Source of the DNA: Streptomyces sp. YIM 121038
GTDB taxonomy: Bacteria; Actinomycetota; Actinomycetes; Streptomycetales; Streptomycetaceae
DNA length: 64,000 nucleotides
Direction: 5' to 3'
Assembly (NCBI RefSeq): GCF_006088715.1
Contig: NZ_CP030771.1
Coordinates: 5,785,501 to 5,849,500 of the forward strand
Both the position numbers and the translations under genes were made by a program. A model generated the notes under the pieces. It was not told the origin of the DNA, did no database searches, and worked only from the letters and a program-made list of their open reading frames with translations. Shown in pieces: positions 28,367 to 37,820 of this stretch (positions are counted from its first letter, which is position 1; every line of letters begins with the position of its first letter).

Positions 28367-28693
28367 TCAGGGGGAAGCGGCGCCCCCGCCCCCGGCCGAC
28401 GCCGCGACCAGCCGGTTGCGCGCGCGTCCCATCAGCTCTTCCCGTTCGTCCTCGGTGAGGCCGCCCCACACGCCGTACGGCTCCCGTACGGCGAGCGCGT
28501 GCGCGGCGCACTCCGCGCGCACCGGGCAGCGCATGCAGACCTCTTTGGCCGAGTTCTCGCGCGCGCTCCGTGCCGCGCCGCGCTCGCCCTCCGGGTGGAA
28601 GAAGAGCGAGCTGTCCACCCCGCGGCAGGCCGCGAGGAGCTGCCAGTCCCACAGATCTGCGTTCGGTCCGGGGAGGCGGGAGAAATCTGCCAT
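28367..28693 (-). CDS. whiD: sporulation regulator WhiD (WhiB-like, 4Fe-4S)
   Basis: 108 residues from ATG 28693, with AGGAG 7 nt upstream. Residues Cys23, Cys53, Cys56 and Cys62 form the iron-sulfur ligand set, and EPYGVWGGLTEDER carries the GVWGG turn. The sequence MADFSRLPGPNADLWDWQLLAACRG matches WhiD of Streptomyces coelicolor as I recall it. WhiD is needed for late spore maturation; WhiB-like proteins act by binding sigma factor. Neighbour bldM, divergent, supports the identity. A longer reading adding 18 residues is rejected because of the ribosome site. Confidence 0.94.
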   Translation of the reverse strand: MADFSRLPGPNADLWDWQLLAACRGVDSSLFFHPEGERGAARSARENSAKEVCMRCPVRAECAAHALAVREPYGVWGGLTEDEREELMGRARNRLVAASAGGGGAASP

Positions 28694-28770
28694 TGCGTGT
28701 CTCCTGGTAGCCGTCGTGACGCGGATACGGTGCCCATGACCGTACATCTACTGTCTAAGGAGATGAAAAT

Positions 28771-28896
28771 ATGACTCATTGCGAATCTAGCCACAGACAC
28801 CGGGAAAAGGGAAGAAAAGCCGCTAAATGGGGCATAGCCCTCAACCAGGTATGTGCGGTTTCATGCCGCCTGTGCCGTGTCCGCGCCCTCACGTAG
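28771..28896 (+). CDS. possible 41-residue small ORF between whiD and bldM
   Basis: ATG 28771 is preceded by AAGGAG 8 nt upstream, a near-ideal ribosome site. The peptide MTHCESSHRHREKGRKAAKW... is basic with four Cys. Codon use (AAA, AGA, GGA, ATA, TCT) and base composition are far less GC-rich than surrounding genes. So it may be a regulatory upstream ORF or chance rather than a functional protein. It ends 25 nt before the bldM promoter. Confidence 0.3.
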   Translation: MTHCESSHRHREKGRKAAKWGIALNQVCAVSCRLCRVRALT

Positions 28897-28920
28897 AGTG
28901 CCGAAGGCGGCAGTCCGACC

Positions 28921-28948
28921 CGTAACTCTTTCGAGTGACCATCGTTGA
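28921..28948 (+). promoter_or_regulatory. sigma-BldN-type promoter of bldM
   Basis: CGTAAC (28921-28926), exactly 16 bp, CGTTGA (28943-28948), which is the consensus of the developmental ECF sigma factor BldN as I recall it; bldM is its known target. Within it is an imperfect dyad GTAACTC-TTTC-GAGTGAC (28922-28939) that could be an autoregulatory site. The resulting bldM leader would be about 115 nt. Confidence 0.85.
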
Positions 28949-29071
28949 GAGTGCGGAGGCGGTTGAAACAACAAGCGCTCGGGCAGGTGTCCGAGAGCGT
29001 CAACCGCACAGGTGACGACTTGTACCAGCCTGGAGGCTCAAGGTGACGCGCATCAGCTGCGGAGGACGGCC

Positions 29072-29683
29072 ATGACATCCGTCCTCGTCTGCGACGACTC
29101 CCCGCTCGCCCGAGAGGCGCTGCGCCGCGCGGTCGCGACCGTGCCCGGCGTGGAGCGCGTGACGACAGCGGCCAACGGCGAGGAAGTCCTCCGCCGCTGG
29201 GGCGCCGACCGCTCGGACCTGATCCTGATGGACGTACGCATGCCCGGACTGGGCGGCGTCGAGACCGTGCGGCGGCTGCTCTCCGCCGACCCCGGCGCGC
29301 GCATCATCATGCTCACCGTCGCCGAGGACCTGGACGGGGTCGCGCTCGCGGTCGCCGCGGGCGCCCGCGGCTATCTGCACAAGGACGCCTCGCGCGCCGA
29401 GCTGCGCGCGACCGTCACCCAGGCCCTGGCCGACCCGACCTGGCGGCTCGCGCCGCGGCGGCTGAGGTCGGCCGAGATGGGGGCCGCTCCCACGCTCACC
29501 GCGCGGGAGATCCAGGTCCTGGAAGGCATGAGCCACGGCCGGTCCAACGCGGAGATCGGGCGCGAGCTCTTCCTCTCGGAGGACACGGTGAAGACGCACG
29601 CCAGGCGCCTCTTCAAGAAGCTCGGCGCCTCGGACCGGGCGCACGCGGTGGCGCTCGGCTTCCGCTGGGGCCTGGTTCGCTAG
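29072..29683 (+). CDS. bldM: developmental response regulator BldM
   Basis: 203 residues from ATG 29072, GGAGGA 5 nt upstream. Receiver domain (about 1-120) with D8, D9 and D54 (ILMDVRMPG) and Lys in GYLHKDAS. LuxR-type HTH (about 143-203) [39 protein letters not shown]. Known: BldM is an orphan, phosphorylation-independent regulator acting as homodimer or with WhiI in aerial hyphae formation and sporulation. Position beside whiD and the BldN-type promoter support the name. Confidence 0.95.
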   Translation: MTSVLVCDDSPLAREALRRAVATVPGVERVTTAANGEEVLRRWGADRSDLILMDVRMPGLGGVETVRRLLSADPGARIIMLTVAEDLDGVALAVAAGARGYLHKDASRAELRATVTQALADPTWRLAPRRLRSAEMGAAPTLTAREIQVLEGMSHGRSNAEIGRELFLSEDTVKTHARRLFKKLGASDRAHAVALGFRWGLVR

Positions 29684-29710
29684 ACGGGTTGTCGCGGGGG
29701 GCATGGCGAT

Positions 29711-29736
29711 CCCCGCCCGCCGTGCGGCGGGCGGGG
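29711..29736. terminator. hairpin after bldM
   Basis: CCCCGCCCGCC (29711-29721), GTGC loop, GGCGGGCGGGG (29726-29736): perfect 11-bp stem, no T-tract. Confidence 0.75.
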
Positions 29737-29951
29737 CCATGGACGCCCGCAATCGCCCGCCGCGGGAGCGGCTTGTGGCGCTTCGTCGCCGATGCCGCAT
29801 CCTTGAAGGTGTGGAGTTCCTTGGGGACGAGTCGGCCGAGCGCAAGGGGAGGGTGCGGGAGATGAGTTTCGGCGCACCTGCTCATAACGCTTCGGTGCAC
29901 AACTATGGACGCGGTGCCACAGATCAGTCAGCGCCGAGGCACCATGGACCG

Positions 29952-30527
29952 ATGCGCGAGGACAAGACGACGGTGATCGGTGCCCTCGTCCTTCGCGCTG
30001 TCGAGGGTGACGAGCAGGCCACGCACGACCTCCTGGCCCATGTGCACCCCCTCGCCATCCGCTACTGCCGCACCCGGCTCTCCCGACTCCCGGGTGACGC
30101 CCGCCACTTCGTGGAGGACCTCGCGCAGGAGGTCTGCGTCGCGGTCCTGCTCGCCCTGCCGCGCTACCGCGACACCGGGCGGCCCTTCGAAGCCTTCGTC
30201 TTCGCCATCGCCGCGCACAAGGTCGCGGACCTCCAGCGGGCGGCGATGCGCCACCCGGGGTCGACCGCCGTGCCCTCGGACGAGATGCCCGAGCGGCCCG
30301 ACGACTCCCTCGGACCCGAGGAGCGCGCGCTGCTCAGCAGCGACGCGGAATGGGCCAAGAAACTCCTGGCGAACCTCCCCGAGAACCAGCGCGAGCTGCT
30401 GCTGCTCCGCGTCGCCGTCGGCCTCACGGCCGAGGAGACCGGGCAGATGCTGGGCATGTCGCCCGGTGCGGTCCGGGTGGCGCAGCACCGGGCGCTGAGC
30501 CGTCTGCGGGCGCTGGCCGAGCAGTAG
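29952..30527 (+). CDS. shbA: RNA polymerase ECF-type sigma factor ShbA
   Basis: 191 residues from ATG 29952. Sigma region 2 (about 20-90) includes [54 protein letters not shown]. Region 4 (about 130-188) shows [47 protein letters not shown]. Known: in Streptomyces griseus ShbA drives transcription of hrdB, the principal sigma gene. Location between bldM and guaB matches that gene. Upstream in-frame sequence back to 29703 includes the bldM terminator and is not coding. Confidence 0.88.
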   Translation: MREDKTTVIGALVLRAVEGDEQATHDLLAHVHPLAIRYCRTRLSRLPGDARHFVEDLAQEVCVAVLLALPRYRDTGRPFEAFVFAIAAHKVADLQRAAMRHPGSTAVPSDEMPERPDDSLGPEERALLSSDAEWAKKLLANLPENQRELLLLRVAVGLTAEETGQMLGMSPGAVRVAQHRALSRLRALAEQ

Positions 30528-32357
<1,830 letters not shown>

Positions 32358-32429
32358 CGGCCACGCGCGCGTGTCGGGGATACTGGAACGGCATACGGAG
32401 TGCCGTAGGAAAGCTGAAGGGCCACACAC

Positions 32430-33554
32430 GTGACTGAGATCGAGATCGGGCGCGGCAAGCGCGGCCGCCGGGCGTACGCCTTCGACGACATCGCCGTCGT
32501 ACCGAGTCGGCGCACCCGCGACCCGAAGGAGGTCTCGATCGCCTGGCAGATCGACGCCTACCGCTTCGAGCTGCCCTTCCTCGCGGCCCCCATGGACTCC
32601 GTGGTGTCGCCGTCGACCGCCATCCGCATCGGCGAGCTCGGCGGCCTCGGCGTGCTGAACCTGGAAGGCCTGTGGACGCGGTACGAGGACCCGCAGCCGC
32701 TGCTCGACGAGATCGGTGAGCTGCCCGCCGAGGCCGCGACGCGCCGCCTCCAGGAGATCTACGCCGCCCCCATCAAGGAAGAGCTGATCGGGCAGCGCAT
32801 CAAGGAGGTCCGCGACGCGGGCGTCGTCACCGCCGCCGCGCTCTCCCCGCAGCGCACCGCGCAGTTCTCCAAGGCCGTCGTGGACGCGGGCGTGGACATC
32901 TTCGTGATCCGCGGTACGACGGTGTCGGCCGAGCACGTCTCCGGCGCCGCCGAGCCGCTGAACCTGAAGCAGTTCATCTACGAGCTGGACGTCCCGGTCA
33001 TCGTCGGCGGCTGCGCCACGTACACGGCCGCCCTGCACCTGATGCGCACCGGCGCGGCCGGTGTCCTCGTCGGCTTCGGCGGCGGCGCCGCCCACACCAC
33101 GCGCAACGTCCTGGGCATCCAGGTTCCGATGGCCACCGCCGTGGCCGATGTCGCCGCCGCCCGCCGCGACTACATGGACGAGTCCGGCGGCCGCTACGTG
33201 CACGTCATCGCGGACGGCGGCGTGGGCTGGTCGGGCGACCTGCCCAAGGCCATCGCCTGCGGCGCGGACGCCGTGATGATGGGCTCCCCGCTCGCACGCG
33301 CCACGGACGCCCCGGGCAAGGGCCACCACTGGGGCATGGAGGCCGTCCACGAGGACGTGCCGCGCGGCAAGAAGGTCGACCTGGGCACCGTCGGCACCAC
33401 CGAGGAGATCCTCACGGGCCCGTCGCACATCCCGGACGGCTCGATGAACTTCTTCGGCGCCCTGCGCCGCGCGATGGCCACGACCGGCTACAGCGAGCTC
33501 AAGGAGTTCCAGCGCGTCGAGGTGACGGTGGCGGACTCGCAGCACAAGCGGTGA
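32430..33554 (+). CDS. guaB3: IMP dehydrogenase family protein, GuaB3 type
   Basis: 374 residues from GTG 32430. An IMPDH/GMPR barrel without the CBS module: YAFDDIAVVPSRRTRDPKEVSIAWQIDAYRFELPFLAAPMDSVV, then IADGGVGWSGDLPKAIACGADAVMMGSPLA. The loop equivalent to the IMPDH catalytic GSICTTR reads GGGAAHTTR, so the Cys position appears to be His (about residue 222). Known: actinobacteria keep a GuaB3 paralog next to guaB; GMP reductase activity has been reported for a cyanobacterial member. Function here remains open. Confidence 0.88.
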   Translation: MTEIEIGRGKRGRRAYAFDDIAVVPSRRTRDPKEVSIAWQIDAYRFELPFLAAPMDSVVSPSTAIRIGELGGLGVLNLEGLWTRYEDPQPLLDEIGELPAEAATRRLQEIYAAPIKEELIGQRIKEVRDAGVVTAAALSPQRTAQFSKAVVDAGVDIFVIRGTTVSAEHVSGAAEPLNLKQFIYELDVPVIVGGCATYTAALHLMRTGAAGVLVGFGGGAAHTTRNVLGIQVPMATAVADVAAARRDYMDESGGRYVHVIADGGVGWSGDLPKAIACGADAVMMGSPLARATDAPGKGHHWGMEAVHEDVPRGKKVDLGTVGTTEEILTGPSHIPDGSMNFFGALRRAMATTGYSELKEFQRVEVTVADSQHKR

Positions 33555-33576
33555 CGTCGCACCGCGCTTGAGCAGC

Positions 33577-33620
33577 GCGAAGGGGCCCGGTCCGCCAGCA
33601 GGCGGGCCGGGCCCCTTCGC
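33577..33620. terminator. bidirectional terminator after guaB3
   Basis: GCGAAGGGGCCCGGTCCGCC pairs with GGCGGGCCGGGCCCCTTCGC (33577-33620) with one mismatch and an AGCA loop. It serves the two convergent genes. Confidence 0.88.
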
Positions 33621-33633
33621 GTGTGTGCGCGCT

Positions 33634-34299
33634 CTACTGCGCGGCGCGCTTGGCACCGCCGAAGGCGGCCACCGCGGCTATCGCGAAGAACACGAACGTC
33701 ATCGCGTCGGCGTCTTCCTTCCAGCCCTTCTGGAGCGCGTCGAAGTGGTCGAAGAACACCGTCGAGAAGCTGGTGTTGAACTTGTCGGAGATGACCATGG
33801 CGGCGCCGACCAGCTGGCCCAGGTAGACGGCGCCGAGGGACAGGGCGGCCGAGATCACCGCGAGGGCGGGGTTGCGGCCGCCGGCCTTGCCCGTGGCGAG
33901 GCCCACGACGAAGCCGACGCCCACGGCGGCCCAGCCGATCTCGTGCTCCGTGGCGCCGATGACGGCTCCGTAGACCCCGGCCGCGACGAGGGCGGTCACG
34001 AAGGCCACGACGATGCCGAGGCCCACGTTGCCCCGGGCGGGGGCGGGCGGCGCGGGCACCGTGTACGGGGGCTGGAAGCCGTTCTGGTGCTGCTGCGGGA
34101 ACGGGGCGTACGGCTGCTGGGGCTGCGGCTGGCCGTAGGGCTGCTGCGGCTGCTGGGGGTAGCCGTAGCCCGGCTGGCCGTACGGTTGCTGCGCGCCACT
34201 CTGGCCGTACGGTTGCTGAGCGCCGCCCTGGCCGTACGGATCGGCTCCGCCCTGGCCGTACGGGTAGCCGGGCTGGCCTGGAGGCGTGGGCTGCGTCAT
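33634..34299 (-). CDS. membrane protein with Pro/Gln/Tyr-rich N terminus
   Basis: 221 residues from ATG 34299 (AGGGGGA upstream). The first 90 residues are low complexity with repeated PYGQ/GQPGY units, likely disordered and cytoplasmic. Then come about four membrane helices (GNVGLGIVVAFVTALVAAGVYGAVIG; EIGWAAVGVGFVVGLATG; PALAVISAALSLGAVYLGQLVGAAMV; AMTFVFFAIAAVAAFGG). I do not recognise a catalytic motif. Such proteins with PQGY-rich tails are common near kinases in streptomycetes and may be phosphorylation or condensation scaffolds; that is inference. Confidence 0.85.
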   Translation of the reverse strand: MTQPTPPGQPGYPYGQGGADPYGQGGAQQPYGQSGAQQPYGQPGYGYPQQPQQPYGQPQPQQPYAPFPQQHQNGFQPPYTVPAPPAPARGNVGLGIVVAFVTALVAAGVYGAVIGATEHEIGWAAVGVGFVVGLATGKAGGRNPALAVISAALSLGAVYLGQLVGAAMVISDKFNTSFSTVFFDHFDALQKGWKEDADAMTFVFFAIAAVAAFGGAKRAAQ

Positions 34300-34402
34300 G
34301 TGGTTTCCCCCTGGGACATCTGAGTGCACTGGTGTGCGGTAAATGGCTGGATCCGCACGGTAGCAGCAGCGGCGGGCGTGCCCCAGGGGGTCGGACGAGG
34401 GG

Positions 34403-35656
34403 TCAGAGGCGGTGGGCGGCGCCCGCCGGGGTCGCGCCCCGGGTGTCGAGCAGGAGTTGGGCCTTCACGGCCAGGCCCTGGAGGTCGTAGGTGCGGTGCT
34501 GCTGGAGCAGGATCGTCAGATCGGCGTCGGCGGCCGCTTCGTAGAGGCTGTCCGCGCGCGGGACGGGATGGCCGAGAACGTTCCAGTGGGCCACGTACGG
34601 GTCGTGGTAGCTGACGGCGGCGCCGAGCTGCATGAGGCGGACCGCGATCTCCTGGGCGGGGGCGCCCTGCTGGTCGGCGACGTCCGGCTTGTACGTGACG
34701 CCGAGCAGCAGCACGCGCGCGCCGCGGGCGGACTTGCCGTGTTCGTTGAGCAGGGTCGCGGCGCGCTGGATGACGTAGCCGGGCATGCGGTCGTTGACCT
34801 GCTGGGCGAGCTCGACCATGCGCAGGGGGCGGGCTCCGTGGGCCGGGCCGGGCACTTCCAGGGGCGCGCCGTGGCCGCCGACGCCGGGGCCGGGGCGGAA
34901 GGCCTGGAAGCCGAACGGCTTGGTCTCGGCGCAGCGGATGACGTCCCAGAGGTCGATGCCGAGGTCGTGGCAGAGCACGGCCATCTCGTTGACCAACGCC
35001 ATGTTCACGTGGCGGTAGTTGGTCTCCAGGAGGTGCACGGTTTCGGCCTCCCGCGGCCCACGCGCGCGTACGACCTTGTCGGTGAGGCGGCCGTAGAAGG
35101 CGGCGGCGGACTCGGTGCAGGCGGGGGTGAGGCCGCCGATGACCTTGGGGGTGCCGGCGTAGCCGTGGGTGCGGCTGCCGGGGTCGAGGCGGCCGGGGGA
35201 GTAGGCGAGGTGGAAGTCGCGTCCGGCGCGCAGGCCCGAGCCCTCTTCGAGGAGGGGGCGGAGGAATTCCTCCGTGGTTCCCGGGTAGGCGGGCGATTCG
35301 AGGATGACCGTGGTGTGCGGGCGCAGGCGTGCGGCCAGGGCACGGGCGGCCTCGGCCACCGGGCCGAGGTCGAGCGTGCGGTCGGCCGCCTGCGGCGTGG
35401 GCGCGCAGATGACGGCGGTGCGGACCCGGCCGAGCTCGGCCGGGTCGGTGGTCGGGCGGAAGCCGCCCGCGAGCATGCGGCGGACGTCGGCGGCGGTGAG
35501 GGTGCCCTCCGCGCCGTCGCCGGGAAGGCGGCCGCTCGCGAGCTCGGGTGCGCGGGCGGGGTCGTAGCCGATGGTGGCGATGCCGCTGTGGGCGGCGGCC
35601 TGGGCCAGGGGCAGGCCGAGGTGGCCGAGGCCGATGACGGCGAGGTCTGCTGGCAT
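34403..35656 (-). CDS. UDP-glucose/GDP-mannose dehydrogenase family protein, catalytic Cys absent
   Basis: 417 residues from ATG 35656. N-terminal Rossmann domain LAVIGLGHLGLPLAQAAAHSG; VILESPAYPGTTEE; AYSPGRLDPGS; middle domain KVIGG and ETNYRHVNMALVNEMAVLCHDLGIDLWDV; C-terminal VLLLGVTYKPDVADQQGAPAQEI. In active nucleotide-sugar dehydrogenases GVGGHC carries the thiol nucleophile; here it is GVGGHGAPLE, Gly at about residue 263. Oxidation of C6 to the acid by the standard thiohemiacetal route should be impossible, so it may be a partial oxidase, another sugar-nucleotide enzyme or a binding protein. Confidence 0.88.
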   Translation of the reverse strand: MPADLAVIGLGHLGLPLAQAAAHSGIATIGYDPARAPELASGRLPGDGAEGTLTAADVRRMLAGGFRPTTDPAELGRVRTAVICAPTPQAADRTLDLGPVAEAARALAARLRPHTTVILESPAYPGTTEEFLRPLLEEGSGLRAGRDFHLAYSPGRLDPGSRTHGYAGTPKVIGGLTPACTESAAAFYGRLTDKVVRARGPREAETVHLLETNYRHVNMALVNEMAVLCHDLGIDLWDVIRCAETKPFGFQAFRPGPGVGGHGAPLEVPGPAHGARPLRMVELAQQVNDRMPGYVIQRAATLLNEHGKSARGARVLLLGVTYKPDVADQQGAPAQEIAVRLMQLGAAVSYHDPYVAHWNVLGHPVPRADSLYEAAADADLTILLQQHRTYDLQGLAVKAQLLLDTRGATPAGAAHRL

Positions 35657-35884
35657 GGCGGTGAGCCGTCCTTCCCAATAGCCGGAGCGGGACGAGGGCG
35701 CAAGCCCTGTGGACAAGATGGGGCAGCGCAATGTCAGACTAGGAGTAAATATGACCGATTTGCGGCATTGGGCCCCGCCCGTCGTCGGAGTGTTGTCCAC
35801 AGGCGGTGGCTGAACCCGGCGAGCGCGACAAGAATCTGGGCATGATGTGAGCGCGACCACACCCGACGACCACGGGAGGCAGCG

Positions 35885-37591
35885 GTGAGGACAGCGACTC
35901 TGGGGCCGGCGGAGCGTGCCGAGTCACTCGCGAGCATGGCCGAGCGCGAACTGGACATTCTCGTCGTGGGCGGCGGTGTGGTGGGCGCGGGCACCGCGCT
36001 CGACGCCGTGACGCGCGGCCTGAGCACGGGCCTGGTGGAGGCCAGGGACTGGGCGTCGGGCACGTCGAGCCGGTCGAGCAAGCTCATCCACGGCGGCCTG
36101 CGCTATCTGGAGATGCTGGACTTCGCGCTGGTCAGAGAGGCCCTGAAGGAGCGCGGCCTGCTGCTGGAGCGCCTCGCCCCGCACCTGGTGAAGCCGGTGC
36201 CGTTCCTGTACCCCCTCCAGCACCAGGGCTGGGAGCGGCTCTATGCCGGATCGGGCGTCGCGCTGTACGACGCGATGTCGATGGCGCGCGGCCACGGCCG
36301 GGGCCTGCCCATGCACCGCCACCTGACCCGGCGTCACGCCCTGCGCGTGGCCCCCTGTCTGAAGCGGGACGCCCTCGTCGGGGCCCTCCAGTACTACGAC
36401 GCGCAGATGGACGACGCCCGCTATGTGGCCACCCTCGTGCGCACCGCGGCGGCCTATGGCGCCCAGGCTGCCAACCGCGCGCGGGTGACCGGCTTCCTCC
36501 GCGAGGGCGAGCGGGTCGTCGGCGCCCGCGTCCAGGACGTCGAGGCGGGCGGGGAGTACGAGATCCGCGCGAAGCAGATCGTCAACGCCACCGGGGTGTG
36601 GACCGACGACACCCAGGCGATGGTCGGCGAGCGCGGCCAGTTCCACGTCCGGGCGTCCAAGGGCATCCATTTGGTCGTACCGAAGGACCGGATCAATTCG
36701 ACGTCGGGTCTGATCCTGCGCACGGAGAAGAGCGTCCTGTTCGTCATCCCCTGGGGCAGGCACTGGATCGTCGGCACCACCGACACGGACTGGGACCTGG
36801 ACAAGGCCCACCCGGCGGCCTCCAGCGCGGACATCGACTACCTCCTGGAGCATGTGAACTCGGTCCTCGCGGTCCCCCTCTCCCGTGACGACGTCCAGGG
36901 GGTGTACGCGGGCCTGCGCCCGCTGCTCGCCGGGGAGTCGGACGCCACCAGCAAGCTCTCCCGGGAGCACACGGTCGCGCACCCCGCGCCCGGCCTGGTC
37001 GTGGTGGCGGGCGGCAAGTACACGACGTACCGCGTCATGGCCAAGGACGCCGTGGACGAGGCGGTGCACGGCCTGGACCAGCGCGTCGCGGAGTGCGTCA
37101 CCGAGGACATCCCCCTGGTCGGCGCCGAGGGCTATCGCGCGCTGTGGAACGCCCGCGCGGGCATCGCCGCGCGCACCGGACTGCACGTGGTGCGCGTCGA
37201 ACACCTGTTGAACCGCTACGGCTCGCTGGCCGAAGAGGTCATCGAGCTGATCGAGGGCGACGCCTCGCTCGGCGCCCCGCTGCACGCGGCCGAGGACTAT
37301 CTGCGCGCCGAAGTCGTCTACGCGGCCTCGCACGAGGGCGCCCGGCACCTGGACGACGTGCTGACCCGCCGCACCCGCATCTCCATCGAGACCTTCGACC
37401 GGGGCACGCGCAGCGCCCGCGAGTGCGCCGAGCTGATGGCGCCCGTGCTCGGCTGGGACAAGGACCAAGTCGAGCGCGAGGTCCAGCACTACGAGAAGCG
37501 GGTGGAGGCCGAGCGTGAGTCCCAGCGCCAGCCGGACGACCTGACGGCGGACGCGGCCCGCCTCGGGGCGCCGGACATCGTCCCCCTGTAG
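35885..37591 (+). CDS. glpD: glycerol-3-phosphate dehydrogenase (FAD)
   Basis: 568 residues from GTG 35885, with GGAGG 4 nt upstream. It oxidises sn-glycerol-3-P to DHAP at the membrane. The FAD motif is DILVVGGGVVGAGTALDAVTRG at about 24-45. RDWASGTSSRSSKLIHGGLRYLE is the GlpD/FAD-GPDH signature, and the second flavin block is VVVAGGKYTTYRVMAKDAVD. A C-terminal helical domain (about 415-540) is present. It starts 228 bp from the divergent dehydrogenase and is followed by the kinase cluster. Confidence 0.95.
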   Translation: MRTATLGPAERAESLASMAERELDILVVGGGVVGAGTALDAVTRGLSTGLVEARDWASGTSSRSSKLIHGGLRYLEMLDFALVREALKERGLLLERLAPHLVKPVPFLYPLQHQGWERLYAGSGVALYDAMSMARGHGRGLPMHRHLTRRHALRVAPCLKRDALVGALQYYDAQMDDARYVATLVRTAAAYGAQAANRARVTGFLREGERVVGARVQDVEAGGEYEIRAKQIVNATGVWTDDTQAMVGERGQFHVRASKGIHLVVPKDRINSTSGLILRTEKSVLFVIPWGRHWIVGTTDTDWDLDKAHPAASSADIDYLLEHVNSVLAVPLSRDDVQGVYAGLRPLLAGESDATSKLSREHTVAHPAPGLVVVAGGKYTTYRVMAKDAVDEAVHGLDQRVAECVTEDIPLVGAEGYRALWNARAGIAARTGLHVVRVEHLLNRYGSLAEEVIELIEGDASLGAPLHAAEDYLRAEVVYAASHEGARHLDDVLTRRTRISIETFDRGTRSARECAELMAPVLGWDKDQVEREVQHYEKRVEAERESQRQPDDLTADAARLGAPDIVPL

Positions 37592-37749
37592 GGGCCGAGT
37601 CCGGAGTTGTCAAGGAAGGACACGCCAGAGATCTGGCGGTTTGACCGGAGCGGGGTGGCCAAGGAGGGTATGACCAGGGGGGTTTGGGGTGGTGCGCAGG
37701 GGTTCGCGAGGCGACGAAGTCCACCATGTGGGACATCCGACCCGCGGCG

Positions 37750-37776
37750 TTGACCGGTCCTCGGGTGAGGGACAAT
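37750..37776 (+). promoter_or_regulatory. candidate promoter of the first kinase gene
   Basis: TTGACC (37750-37755), 15 bp, GACAAT (37771-37776), 44 nt before the start codon. Spacing is short, so moderate confidence. Confidence 0.45.
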
Positions 37777-37820
37777 GAAGGCTCTGTCAGGGCGGGTTGT
37801 GCGGGTAGTTGAGGGGACGC

